Below are positions 25,194-33,970 of a stretch of 64,000 nucleotides of DNA, piece by piece (positions within the stretch are counted from its first letter, which is position 1; every line of letters begins with the position of its first letter). Source of the DNA: Patiriisocius_A hiemis (lineage in GTDB: Bacteria > Bacteroidota > Bacteroidia > Flavobacteriales > Flavobacteriaceae); assembly GCF_031846325.1 (NCBI RefSeq), contig NZ_JAVRHZ010000001.1, positions 62,001-126,000 of the forward strand. Direction: 5' to 3'. The notes beneath the pieces were generated by a model that was not told the DNA's origin, ran no database searches, and was given only the letters and a program-made list of their open reading frames with translations. The position numbers were made by a program, and so were the translations under genes.

Positions 25194-26546
25194 ATGCTTA
25201 ATATTACTCATAATCAACTTAATAAAAAAGTTTCAATAGATAACTATAAATCTAGTAAGAAGGTCTTTCATAAAAGGCATTATAGACACTTTAATAATTT
25301 TCTAAAAATATTTGCTGTTATTGTTCTCATTTTTATGTTTTTACCTTGGACACAAAATATTTCAGGAAAAGGATATTTAACTACGTTACGTCCAGACCAA
25401 CGACCACAAACAATACAATCTCCCATTCCTGGTAAAATTGAAAAATGGTATGTAAGCGAAGGAGATTTTGTTAAGAAAGGAGATACAATTCTTTTTATTT
25501 CTGAAGTAAAAAGTGAATATTTTGACCCAAACCTTGTATCAAGAACTGGACAGCAGATTGATGCTAAGACACGTTCCATCTTATCGTATGAAAATAAGGT
25601 TAAATCTTTAGAAAATCAGATAGGTGCATTATACAATGAAAAAAAATTAAAACTTGAACAAGCTAGAAATAAACTTTTACAATCTAAACTTAAAGTTAAG
25701 AGTGATAGTATAGATTTAAAAGCCGCTGAAACAAATTTGTCTATTGCCGAAAGACAATACAACCGTACTCTTACTCTTCAAAAGGAAGGACTAAAAGCAG
25801 TTACAGATGTAGAAGAAAAAAGTTTAAAACTGCAAGAAACTCAGGCTAAGTTAATTTCACAAGAAAACAAATTGTTAGCGACTAGAAACGACGTTGTCAA
25901 CGCACAAGTAGAGATTAGTAGAATCCAAGCAGAGTATACAGACAAAATATCAAAAGCTCAGAGCGATAAATTTACAGCAGAGTCGAGTAGGTTTGATACA
26001 GAAGCACAGGTATCTAAGTTAGAAAATGATTTTACAAATTATGAGATAAGAAATAGTCTTCTTTACGTTCGAGCTCCCCAAGATGGATTTATTAATAAAG
26101 CTATTAAGAGCGGTGTAGGAGAAACATTTAAGGAAGGAGAACAACTAGTAAATATTATGCCTTCAAACTTTGATTTTGCAGTAGAAACTTATGTAGAGCC
26201 CATAGATTTGCCATTGTTGCATAAGGGGGAGAAGGTAAGGATACAGTTTGATGGTTGGCCGGCCATTATTTTTAGTGGATGGCCTAATTTATCATATGGA
26301 ACTTACGGGGGGAAAGTAATTGCTATTGAAAACTTTATAAGCGATAATGGAAAGTATAGGGTCTTACTTGCCCCAGACCTTGATGACCACCCTTGGCCTA
26401 AAGATATTAGAGTTGGGTCTGGTGCAACTACACTAGCGTTACTGGAGGATGTTCCTATTTGGTTTGAATTATGGCGAAAACTTAATGGTTTTCCTCCAAA
26501 TTATTACCAACCAGAAAACAATCAAGTAGATAACAAAAAAAAGTAA
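25194..26546 (+). CDS. HlyD-family periplasmic adaptor of the export system
   Basis: Membrane fusion protein of 450 aa. A cytoplasmic basic N-terminus precedes one transmembrane helix (~residues 39-58). The first lipoyl half (IQSPIPGKIEKWYVSEGDFVKKGDTI) follows, then a long alpha-helical coiled coil (~residues 120-280, rich in K/E/Q heptads), and a second lipoyl half LLYVRAPQDGFINKAIKSGVGETFKEG. The C-terminal beta-barrel region is extended by a Trp-rich segment (IWFELWRKLNGFPPNY). It links the ABC protein to the TolC-like outer-membrane channel. Gaps of 11 and 3 bases to its neighbours indicate one operon. Confidence 0.92.
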   Translation: MLNITHNQLNKKVSIDNYKSSKKVFHKRHYRHFNNFLKIFAVIVLIFMFLPWTQNISGKGYLTTLRPDQRPQTIQSPIPGKIEKWYVSEGDFVKKGDTILFISEVKSEYFDPNLVSRTGQQIDAKTRSILSYENKVKSLENQIGALYNEKKLKLEQARNKLLQSKLKVKSDSIDLKAAETNLSIAERQYNRTLTLQKEGLKAVTDVEEKSLKLQETQAKLISQENKLLATRNDVVNAQVEISRIQAEYTDKISKAQSDKFTAESSRFDTEAQVSKLENDFTNYEIRNSLLYVRAPQDGFINKAIKSGVGETFKEGEQLVNIMPSNFDFAVETYVEPIDLPLLHKGEKVRIQFDGWPAIIFSGWPNLSYGTYGGKVIAIENFISDNGKYRVLLAPDLDDHPWPKDIRVGSGATTLALLEDVPIWFELWRKLNGFPPNYYQPENNQVDNKKK

Positions 26547-26549
26547 TTA

Positions 26550-27947
26550 ATGAAGAAGTTTATTTTTTATAGTTTTTTGTGGTTATCGTATGGACTTACA
26601 GCACAACCCGATACTATTGTACTTACTTTTAAAGAGTATTTGGGGTATGTAAAAAAACACCATCCTATTGTAAAGCAAGCTGAATTAACCCTAGAAATTG
26701 GTGAAGCAAATTTATTGAGAGCTAGAGGGGGATTTGACCCTAAAATTGAAGTAGATTATAGTCGTAAAAAGTTTAAGGAAAGAGAGTACTATGATTTATT
26801 GAATGCAACTTTTAAAATCCCAATCTGGTATGGAATTGAGTTTAAAGCAGATTTTGAAGAAAACACAGGGCTTTTTCTTAATCCACAAAATAATGTTCCT
26901 GTAGATGGCCTATATAGCGCTGGAGTCTCCCTTTCCTTAGCGCAAGGATTATTGGTTAATGATAGGATGGCTACCTTAAGGAAAGCTAAGTTTTTTAACC
27001 AACAATCAAAAGCAGATAGAGATTTATTGGTCAACAAAATATTATTTAAAGCCTCTCTGGCATATTTTGATTGGCTTAAAAGTTATAACGAAGTGAAAAT
27101 ATATGATTCTTTTCTGATGAATGCTAGAACTCGATTTAACGGGATAGCAAAAAGTGCAAGAGTTGGAGAACGTGCTGCTATAGATACAGTAGAAGCGAAA
27201 ATAATTGTCCAGAATAGAGAGCTAAGTTTAGAACAAGCAAGACTTAGTTTGATAAAGAAAAAATTAGAACTCTCTAATTTTTTATGGATAGAAAACAATA
27301 TTCCTTTAGAGTTAGAAGAAAAAGTTATTCCAGATGTTGAATTATTAATTGCTATTGATGCTGCATTGCAAATTGAAAATAAACCTCTTAGTGATTTTGA
27401 TATCTCTACTCACCCTAAATTAAAATCCTTAGAAAATAAATTAGAGAATTTACAAGTAGATAAAAGATTAAAGGCAAATAAGTTATTACCAAAAGTAGAT
27501 TTGGAATACAATTTTTTGAGTCAGACACCAGAAATCGCCAATAGCTTTAATACAGCAAATTACAAGGCTGGACTGCAAATATCATTTCCTTTATTTCTTA
27601 GAAAAGAACGAGGAGACTTAAAGTTGGCAAAGTTTAAAGTACAAGACGCTACTTTTGAGCTAACTAGCCAAGAACTAGAAATAAAAAATAAGATTACAGC
27701 TATATACAATGAAATAAACTCATATGATAACCAAATAAACCTCATACAAAATATAGTTCTAGATTATGAAAAACTAGTAGCTGCCGAAGAACGTAAACTA
27801 AGTTTTGGGGAAAGCTCTATATTTTTAATTAATTCTAGAGAGAAAAGTTTGATAGATGCCAAATTAAAAACTAATGAAATTATGAATAAAATGTTTGTGT
27901 CTAAGGCAAAGCTATTCAATAGTTTGATGGTAGATTTAATAGAGTAA
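26550..27947 (+). CDS. TolC-family outer-membrane channel
   Basis: Outer-membrane efflux protein of 465 aa. It has a signal peptide (residues 1-18, ending LTAQ) and two internally related helical/strand repeats with the Leu/Glu/Ala heptad pattern of TolC, for example KHHPIVKQAELTLEIGEANLLRARGGFDPKI near the N-terminus and LENLQVDKRLKANKLLPKVDLEYNF in the second half. It begins three bases after the adaptor gene. Together the three proteins would span the envelope as a type I-like exporter. No obvious peptide or protein cargo gene is adjacent. Confidence 0.9.
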   Translation: MKKFIFYSFLWLSYGLTAQPDTIVLTFKEYLGYVKKHHPIVKQAELTLEIGEANLLRARGGFDPKIEVDYSRKKFKEREYYDLLNATFKIPIWYGIEFKADFEENTGLFLNPQNNVPVDGLYSAGVSLSLAQGLLVNDRMATLRKAKFFNQQSKADRDLLVNKILFKASLAYFDWLKSYNEVKIYDSFLMNARTRFNGIAKSARVGERAAIDTVEAKIIVQNRELSLEQARLSLIKKKLELSNFLWIENNIPLELEEKVIPDVELLIAIDAALQIENKPLSDFDISTHPKLKSLENKLENLQVDKRLKANKLLPKVDLEYNFLSQTPEIANSFNTANYKAGLQISFPLFLRKERGDLKLAKFKVQDATFELTSQELEIKNKITAIYNEINSYDNQINLIQNIVLDYEKLVAAEERKLSFGESSIFLINSREKSLIDAKLKTNEIMNKMFVSKAKLFNSLMVDLIE

Positions 27948-27951
27948 CTGC

Positions 27952-28368
27952 TTAGAAAAAGAGACCATTTTTACTAAACTTTTTACTACAACCTTCAATA
28001 CATGCAAAGGGCTCTCTTGGAGAAGTAATTAAATCATTTCCCGAAAACCGAATGATGTCAATGTAAACTTCAGTAAAGTTATCACAATCGTAATTAAAAA
28101 CTAGCTTTGTATTGTCTTCAATAGTATAAGTTCCTGTGGCACATTCTATTAATCTTTCAGAAGTAAAAGTTCCATCCTCATTTAATGTAAACCTATATCC
28201 ATCTTGGACAGGTTCAAAATCACCACTTCCGTCTCCGGGGTCATTATATGCTTGAATGAGTTTCCAGTTTCCTACTAAATTTTCTTGGGTTACCTCAAGA
28301 TTATCTTCAGATTCAGAACAACCTATTGTAAATGCTATGATACTAACTATTGCTACTAATTTTTTCAT
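27952..28368 (-). CDS. Lipocalin-like lipoprotein
   Basis: Small lipoprotein of 138 aa with leader MKKLVAIVSIIAFTIGC (Cys17). The mature domain opens with LVGNWKLIQAYNDPGDG and continues FTLNEDGTFTSERL, then TYTIEDNTKLVFNY, which is the pattern of Bacteroidetes lipocalin-like (DUF4923/DUF5004-type) domains: short beta strands of a barrel with the GNW motif. Four cysteines remain in the mature part (near residues 75, 94, 122 and 126) and could form disulfides. Function unknown. It converges with the TolC gene with only four bases between the stop codons. Confidence 0.75.
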   Translation of the reverse strand: MKKLVAIVSIIAFTIGCSESEDNLEVTQENLVGNWKLIQAYNDPGDGSGDFEPVQDGYRFTLNEDGTFTSERLIECATGTYTIEDNTKLVFNYDCDNFTEVYIDIIRFSGNDLITSPREPFACIEGCSKKFSKNGLFF

Positions 28369-28506
28369 AATTTCAAGATACTAAAAAAACTGTAATGTTT
28401 GTATTAACAAAATGTTACAGGTGTGAAATTGGAACAGTCCTTGTAGTTTCAGAAGTAAGCACCCGTAAAAGTTGTTAATATATACAACAAACTGCGGTAT
28501 TTTAAG

Positions 28507-28514
28507 TAACTTTG
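28507..28514 (+). promoter_or_regulatory. -7 promoter element before the mutL gene cluster
   Basis: TAACTTTG is a perfect TAnnTTTG match 13 bases before the ATG at 28528. No clear -33 TTG was found at the usual distance. Confidence 0.45.
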
Positions 28515-28527
28515 AAACACTAGAATT

Positions 28528-28815
28528 ATGGGATTAATAAGCAAACGTAAAAATAAAAAATTTAGCTACAGCCCTCGTTATTACAAATCTGATAAAGAGG
28601 GGAGTCCTTTTGAAATTGAACACAAATTTGATAAGTATAGGACTACTGTTGGTAAACAAGGGTTAAAATCTAATTTTAAAACGGCGTGGCAAGAGTTACG
28701 TGAGTCTAAAAATAAGAGGGCCAATCGTACAATTCTTATCATTTTTGCTATTTTTTTACTCATCTTTCTTTTTATTATCGAATTTGATTTATCTATTTTC
28801 TTTCAAGGATTCTAA
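28528..28815 (+). CDS. Small C-terminally membrane-anchored protein upstream of mutL
   Basis: Protein of 95 aa with a strongly basic, Tyr-containing N-terminus (KRKNKKFSYSPRYYKSDKEG), a middle segment with KFDKYRTTVGKQGL, and one C-terminal transmembrane helix (residues ~70-90, ILIIFAIFLLIFLFII). The end overlaps the mutL ATG by one base (TAATG). Homologues sit in the same place in other flavobacteria, where to my recollection some carry the label riboflavin synthase subunit beta. Nothing in this sequence resembles that enzyme, so the label should not be transferred. Function unknown. Confidence 0.8.
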   Translation: MGLISKRKNKKFSYSPRYYKSDKEGSPFEIEHKFDKYRTTVGKQGLKSNFKTAWQELRESKNKRANRTILIIFAIFLLIFLFIIEFDLSIFFQGF

Positions 28816-30641
28816 TGACGGATATTATTCAGTTATTACCAGATCACGTTGCTAATCAAATTGCTGCCGGAGAGGTTGTACAACGTCCTGCTTCAGTAGT
28901 AAAAGAACTCCTTGAAAATGCTATAGACGCCAATGCTTCTGAAATTACACTAGTAATTAAGGATGCAGGTAAAACACTTATTCAAGTAACCGATAATGGT
29001 ATAGGAATGAGTACTACTGATGCTCGATTATCTTTTGAGCGTCATGCTACTTCAAAAATTAAAGCTGCCGAAGATTTATTTAACCTAAACACGAAAGGAT
29101 TTAGGGGCGAAGCCCTAGCTTCTATCGCTGCCATTGCTCATGTAGATTTAAAAACTAAAAGAGAACAAGACGAGATTGGTACTAAAATTGAAATAGAAGG
29201 CAGTACCGTTGTCTCTCAAGAAGCTACGGTAGTCCCTACGGGAACTACTATTGCCGTAAAAAATCTTTTTTATAATATTCCTGCAAGACGAAATTTTTTA
29301 AAGAGCAACCCTGTGGAAACCCGCCATATTATTGATGAGTTTCATAGGGTAGCTCTAGCACACCCAAGCGTAGCTTTTAAAATGCTTCATAACGGGGATG
29401 CTGTTTTTACCTTACCATCGCAAAATTACAGACAGCGCATTGTTGGAATTTTTGGAAATAAAGCAAATGAAAAATTAGTTCCTGTTGAAGAGTTTACAGA
29501 GATAGTAAAAGTCTCTGGTTTTGTGTTAAAACCAGAATTTGCTAGAAAGAGTAGGGGTGAGCAATTTTTCTTTGTGAACAATCGATTTATAAAAAGTGGG
29601 TATCTTAACCATGCTGTTAGTGCTGCTTTTGAAGGATTAATAAAAGAAGGTTTGCATCCTGGTTATTTTTTATACCTGGAGGTGAATCCACAATCCATAG
29701 ACATTAATATTCACCCAACTAAAACTGAGATTAAGTTTGATGATGAACATGCTATTTATGCAATGCTCAGAGCTACTATTAAACATAGTCTTGGGCAGTT
29801 TAGTATTGCACCTGTATTAGATTTTAATAAAGATTCTGGGTTTGATACACCTTATGCGTATAGCAAAAAGAACCCAATTGCTCCCAAGATTGAAGTAGAC
29901 CCATCATTTAATCCTTTTAAACCTGACACAGTCGTAAAACAGAAACATACTTCTTTAAAAAAGGAACATACGCCAGCGTGGGAGTCTTTATATACAGGAT
30001 TAGAGAGTAAACCAGCAAATATTACTTTTGAAAGTGAAGAAGTAACCGGAGCTTTGTTTGATGAAACGCAAGTAACCAAAACATCATTAGCTACCTTTCA
30101 GATACAAAATAAATATATTATTAGTCCTATTAAGAGTGGGATGATGGTAATACATCAGCATCGTGCACACCAAAGAGTGTTGTATGAAGAATTATTAAAA
30201 AATATTACTGTTAAAGAAGCTGTGAGCCAGCAATTATTATTTCCTTTAGTATTGCAATTTTCACAACCAGATATAAAGTTATTATTGAAAGTTCAAGAGC
30301 AATTGGAGCATACTGGCTTCTTGTTTTCTACACAAAATGATAGTGAAATAGAAATTACTGGAGTCCCTATTAGTATTCAAGAAAGTCAAGTAAGTCCTAT
30401 TTTTGAGCAATTATTAAGTGATATTAAAGAAGATGTGCCAGATACTAGTTTTAGTCAAAATGATATCCTTGCACAAAGTATGGCACAAAGCATGGCAGTA
30501 AAAACAGGAACAGTATTAACTACTGAAGAGCAAGAGCACCTTGTAAACCAATTATTTGCTTGTAAAGAGCCAAGTGTTTCACCAAAAAATAAACCGGTGC
30601 TTATGACTATGGAAGCATCAGATTTTGATAAAAAGTTTTAA
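28815..30641 (+). CDS. mutL: DNA mismatch repair protein MutL
   Basis: Protein of 608 aa. The N-terminal GHKL ATPase is complete: VVKELLENAIDANA (Glu31, Asn35), DNGIGM, ATSKI and the long KGFRGEALASIAA lid, followed by the S5-like domain up to ~residue 330. A poorly conserved linker leads to the C-terminal dimerisation domain (from ~420). There the metal-binding endonuclease motif DQHAx2Ex4E is replaced by HQHRAHQRVLYEE, and no CPHGRP is seen near the C-terminus. Strand nicking by this protein is therefore doubtful. The gene is translationally coupled to the small gene upstream. Confidence 0.96.
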   Translation: MTDIIQLLPDHVANQIAAGEVVQRPASVVKELLENAIDANASEITLVIKDAGKTLIQVTDNGIGMSTTDARLSFERHATSKIKAAEDLFNLNTKGFRGEALASIAAIAHVDLKTKREQDEIGTKIEIEGSTVVSQEATVVPTGTTIAVKNLFYNIPARRNFLKSNPVETRHIIDEFHRVALAHPSVAFKMLHNGDAVFTLPSQNYRQRIVGIFGNKANEKLVPVEEFTEIVKVSGFVLKPEFARKSRGEQFFFVNNRFIKSGYLNHAVSAAFEGLIKEGLHPGYFLYLEVNPQSIDINIHPTKTEIKFDDEHAIYAMLRATIKHSLGQFSIAPVLDFNKDSGFDTPYAYSKKNPIAPKIEVDPSFNPFKPDTVVKQKHTSLKKEHTPAWESLYTGLESKPANITFESEEVTGALFDETQVTKTSLATFQIQNKYIISPIKSGMMVIHQHRAHQRVLYEELLKNITVKEAVSQQLLFPLVLQFSQPDIKLLLKVQEQLEHTGFLFSTQNDSEIEITGVPISIQESQVSPIFEQLLSDIKEDVPDTSFSQNDILAQSMAQSMAVKTGTVLTTEEQEHLVNQLFACKEPSVSPKNKPVLMTMEASDFDKKF

Positions 30642-30643
30642 AT

Positions 30644-31420
30644 ATGGGTAGGATAACCGAAACTATAAAAGTACTCATCATAATCAATGTTATTTTCTTT
30701 CTAGGAACTATGTTGCTTGATGGTGACTTGCTTTATAAATTATTTTCTTTATACTACTTTGAAAATCCAAATTTTCAATTTTGGCAGCCCATAACCCACA
30801 TGTTTATGCATGGAGGGCTTTTTCATTTAATATTTAATATGTATGCTCTATGGGCATTTGGTTCTCCTCTAGAAATGCAATGGGGACGCAATAAGTTTTT
30901 GTTCTTCTACTTTTCAGCTGGACTTGGTGCTTTTTTAATACATACACTTGTAAATTATTATTATTTTAAGACAGGATTTGACGCCTTAACTGCTGCTGGT
31001 TACGCAGACGCTCAAATTTTTGAAATGATTAATGATGTTATTCGTCAAGCTACCAGCTCTGGTTCTGGAAACTATCAAGTTAACCTTCCAGAAGGTTTTC
31101 CAGTTTCAGATTTTAGTGGAATGGTAGACGCATATTATAGTAGAGCAGTAGGAGCTTCTGGAGCTGTATATGGTGTTTTAGTAGCTTTTGGGTTATTATA
31201 TCCTAATGCAGAATTAATGTTACTTTTCTTCCCAGTACCAATAAAAGCTAAATATTTTATACCCGGATTATTATTATTGGATTTGTTTTCAGGCGTTACA
31301 GGGTTTTCACTATTTGGACAAAACATTGCTAACTGGGCGCATATAGGTGGAGCTATATTTGGTTTTATCATGGCATATTACTGGAAAAAGAATAGTATGA
31401 ACAATACGCGTTGGAATTAA
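30644..31420 (+). CDS. Rhomboid-family intramembrane serine protease (first of two)
   Basis: Membrane protease of 258 aa with about six helices. The catalytic Ser lies in GASGAVYGVL, the catalytic His in ANWAHIGGAIFGF. The oxyanion-supporting HGGLFHLIFNMYALW motif is at the expected place in helix 2. A loop of ~60 residues (about residues 105-160) between helices 3 and 4 is longer than usual. It starts two bases after mutL and is followed by a second rhomboid gene after one base. Substrates are unknown. Confidence 0.92.
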   Translation: MGRITETIKVLIIINVIFFLGTMLLDGDLLYKLFSLYYFENPNFQFWQPITHMFMHGGLFHLIFNMYALWAFGSPLEMQWGRNKFLFFYFSAGLGAFLIHTLVNYYYFKTGFDALTAAGYADAQIFEMINDVIRQATSSGSGNYQVNLPEGFPVSDFSGMVDAYYSRAVGASGAVYGVLVAFGLLYPNAELMLLFFPVPIKAKYFIPGLLLLDLFSGVTGFSLFGQNIANWAHIGGAIFGFIMAYYWKKNSMNNTRWN

Positions 31421-31421
31421 T

Positions 31422-32300
31422 ATGGCAGCAAACAGTTTAACATATCAATACAAAACAGCACCCGTTCATATAAAGTTGATTGTGCTTAATGCACTCATTT
31501 TTATTTTTGTTAGGCTTACAGGGTTCTTTTTTAACATTGATTTATTTACAATTACTAGTTGGTTTGTACTGCCTGATTCTTTTTCAGAGTTTATTTTACA
31601 ACCTTGGGCTTTTATTAGCTATGCTTTTATTCACTATGATTTTTTCCACATCCTCTTCAATATGTTATGGTTGTATTGGTTTGGGAATTTTGTTTTAAAC
31701 TTATTTGATAGCAAACGCTTTCTCACTATTTATCTTGTGGGTGCTATTGCTGGTGGGTTGTTATATGTTTTATCTTATAACCTATTCCCAGTTTTTGAAG
31801 GGAAAAATGCTTATTTGTTGGGTGCCTCTGGAGCAGTAACTGCTATTATGGTCTTTATAGCTACTTATACACCTAATACAGCGTTTAGAATTTTTACATT
31901 TACTATTAAATTGTGGCAAATTGCGGCCTTTTTATTTGTAATGGACTTAGTGCGTTTGCCTGCTTCTGGGAATGAAGGTGGTTTACTAGCACATATAGGA
32001 GGTGGAGTTTTTGGGTATTTTTATGCTCAGCAATTAGCGAAAGGAAATGATATTGGTGCTTGGTTTACTAACTTTATGGATTGGATTTCTGATTTGTTTA
32101 CTCCCAGAAAAAAGAAGCCATTTAAAAAAGTACATAGAACACAAACAACACAACAAAAAACAAAACGTTCTACTACAAGTGAAACGAAAACAGATAACCA
32201 ACGAAAAGTAGATGCTATCTTAGATAAGATAAGTAAAAGTGGTTATGAAAGCTTAACAAAAGCTGAGAAAGACTTTTTATTTAAAGCTGGAAAAGAATAA
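31422..32300 (+). CDS. Rhomboid-family intramembrane serine protease (second of two)
   Basis: Membrane protein of 292 aa. The catalytic residues are present: Ser in LLGASGAVTAIM and His in LLAHIGGGVFGYF. HYDFFHILFNMLWLYWFG matches the helix-2 motif. Unlike the first rhomboid it has a ~90-residue cytoplasmic tail (from ~205), highly basic in its first half (TPRKKKPFKKVHRTQTTQQ) and ending in a helical EKDFLFKAGKE segment. That tail also has a predicted DUF6576-like motif (QRKVDAILDKISKSGYESLT). The pair of rhomboid genes is typical for flavobacteria. One base separates the two genes. Confidence 0.92.
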   Translation: MAANSLTYQYKTAPVHIKLIVLNALIFIFVRLTGFFFNIDLFTITSWFVLPDSFSEFILQPWAFISYAFIHYDFFHILFNMLWLYWFGNFVLNLFDSKRFLTIYLVGAIAGGLLYVLSYNLFPVFEGKNAYLLGASGAVTAIMVFIATYTPNTAFRIFTFTIKLWQIAAFLFVMDLVRLPASGNEGGLLAHIGGGVFGYFYAQQLAKGNDIGAWFTNFMDWISDLFTPRKKKPFKKVHRTQTTQQKTKRSTTSETKTDNQRKVDAILDKISKSGYESLTKAEKDFLFKAGKE

Positions 32301-32311
32301 AATACTCGTAT

Positions 32312-33346
32312 TTGAATAAGATAGGTTTTTTGGGGAAACTAATTTTTGGAGCAAATGTTATCTGTGCATTTTTGCTTGTACTTTCTTTTGTCCTTCCGTA
32401 TGTTCCTCCTAAATCATTTCCTACAATCTCCCTTTTAAGTCTAGCAGTATCTCCTCTTATTTTACTCAATATTATATTTCTGCTTTATTGGTTGTTACGC
32501 AGAAAGAAAAAGCTATTAGTTTCTGGACTTATTTTAGTTATAGCTTACTTTCATTTTAATCCATTTTTAGAGTTTGGTTCTAGTGGTACTGTTGAGGATT
32601 ATAACAACAGCCTAAAAGTACTTACTTATAATGTACGATTATTTAATGCTTATGAAAAAGAAGCAAAAGATGATGTATTACCCCAGCTTAGTTTGCTGCT
32701 AGAAGAGCAAGCGCCAGATGTTATATGTATACAGGAATATTACAAAAAAACACACCTTAATTTAGCAGCGTATCCTTATCAATATATTTATTATAAAGAT
32801 GAGAATGCGAATATGGGGCACGCTATAGTATCAAAATACCCTTTTAGTGATAAAGGCTCATTGGACTTCCATAAGACATTTAATAATGGCTTATTTGTAG
32901 ATGTTGTAAAAAATAATGACACAATAAGAGTATATAATATTCACTTGCAGTCTTTAGGGATTTCTCCTACAGTTACCTCTATACAAAAGGGTGATAAAGA
33001 GCGTTTACGAAAAAGACTAGCAAGAACTTTTGTAAAACAACAAGAGCAATTAGAGTTGATTGCTTCTCATAAAGAGAACACTAAACACCCAATTATTATT
33101 ACAGGGGATTTTAATAACACACCTTTTTCTTACACGTATCATGCATTACAGAAGGATATGAATGACGCCTTTGTAGAACGCGGTAGTGGATTAGGCACTA
33201 CTTTTAAGTTTGATGGTTATCCAATGCGGATTGATTATATGTTAAGCTCAAAATCATTGGATGTAATTAACTTTACTACAATAAAAGAATCATTTTCAGA
33301 CCATTATCCACTTGTAGCTACTTTTGGTTGGCCTAGCAAAGAATAG
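32312..33346 (+). CDS. Membrane-anchored endonuclease/exonuclease/phosphatase-family protein
   Basis: Protein of 344 aa. Three hydrophobic segments (residues ~8-30, 38-62 and 67-82) precede a full EEP domain: LKVLTYNVRLFN, VICIQEYY (metal-binding Glu), YNIHLQSL, IITGDFNNTP and the C-terminal SDHYPLVATF with the catalytic Asp-His. The start is a TTG at 32312, 12 bases after the previous gene. No ATG or GTG occurs in frame before the conserved membrane region, so TTG is the best choice. Members cleave nucleic acids, phospholipids or sugar phosphates; the substrate here is unknown. Confidence 0.88.
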   Translation: MNKIGFLGKLIFGANVICAFLLVLSFVLPYVPPKSFPTISLLSLAVSPLILLNIIFLLYWLLRRKKKLLVSGLILVIAYFHFNPFLEFGSSGTVEDYNNSLKVLTYNVRLFNAYEKEAKDDVLPQLSLLLEEQAPDVICIQEYYKKTHLNLAAYPYQYIYYKDENANMGHAIVSKYPFSDKGSLDFHKTFNNGLFVDVVKNNDTIRVYNIHLQSLGISPTVTSIQKGDKERLRKRLARTFVKQQEQLELIASHKENTKHPIIITGDFNNTPFSYTYHALQKDMNDAFVERGSGLGTTFKFDGYPMRIDYMLSSKSLDVINFTTIKESFSDHYPLVATFGWPSKE

Positions 33347-33347
33347 A

Positions 33348-33968
33348 TTAAAGTTTTAGAGACATACTTTCCAAATAACCCAACGTATTAGGCCCCTCAT
33401 TAAATAATAAATCTAGAATAGAGAGGTTGTGTAAAAAACCATGACTTTCTTCAAATACTTGTGTATACTTAGGGACTTTAAAATTAATTTCTTTAGACTT
33501 TGCAAGATATCTATAGTCTTGTTGTTCTGGAGTAAAAAAATATTCGGTGGTGAAGTCTATAGGTGTTTCAATGCCAATTAACTCTGCAAGTAATTTATAA
33601 ATTGAAATATTATGCTCTAATAAATGATTTACTGTTTCAGTAAAAAGTGGTGCTATATCATCTTCATAATATTCAAAAAATGGAGAAGTGCGATAGGCAG
33701 ACTGTAATGACTTCCAATGGTGTGACTGCCATGGAAAATCATTTTCAACTTGTAAATCTTTCATTTTTTGTCGTATTCCATTTCCACTATGTTTTATGGG
33801 TACATTAAGCAAAAGTTTGCCATTACTATGCGCAATATAAGATCGTGTTCTAAAGGTTTGTTTTTGGTAAGTATCGTCAGTTTCAAAAACTACCTTCTTG
33901 GCCTGTACAATTGCAGCCATTTGTACTATACAAGGGAAATAGGTGGGATGAACTAAAATATCCATCAT
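33348..33968 (-). CDS. WbqC-family protein
   Basis: Protein of 206 aa with the WbqC signature: the N-terminal HPTYFPCIVQMAAIVQAKKVVFETDD block, a middle RTRSYIAHSNGKLLLNVPIKH, then WQSHHWKSLQSAYRTSPFFEYYED and the C-terminal NLSILDLLFNEGPNT. The family is found in O-antigen gene clusters and near sugar nucleotide genes, and is thought to act in modification of an amino-sugar or N-terminus, but the reaction is not established for this member. It is the last gene of the parA-lepB operon, two bases after lepB. Its stop lies one base from the convergent EEP gene stop. Confidence 0.85.
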   Translation of the reverse strand: MMDILVHPTYFPCIVQMAAIVQAKKVVFETDDTYQKQTFRTRSYIAHSNGKLLLNVPIKHSGNGIRQKMKDLQVENDFPWQSHHWKSLQSAYRTSPFFEYYEDDIAPLFTETVNHLLEHNISIYKLLAELIGIETPIDFTTEYFFTPEQQDYRYLAKSKEINFKVPKYTQVFEESHGFLHNLSILDLLFNEGPNTLGYLESMSLKL

Positions 33969-33970
33969 TT

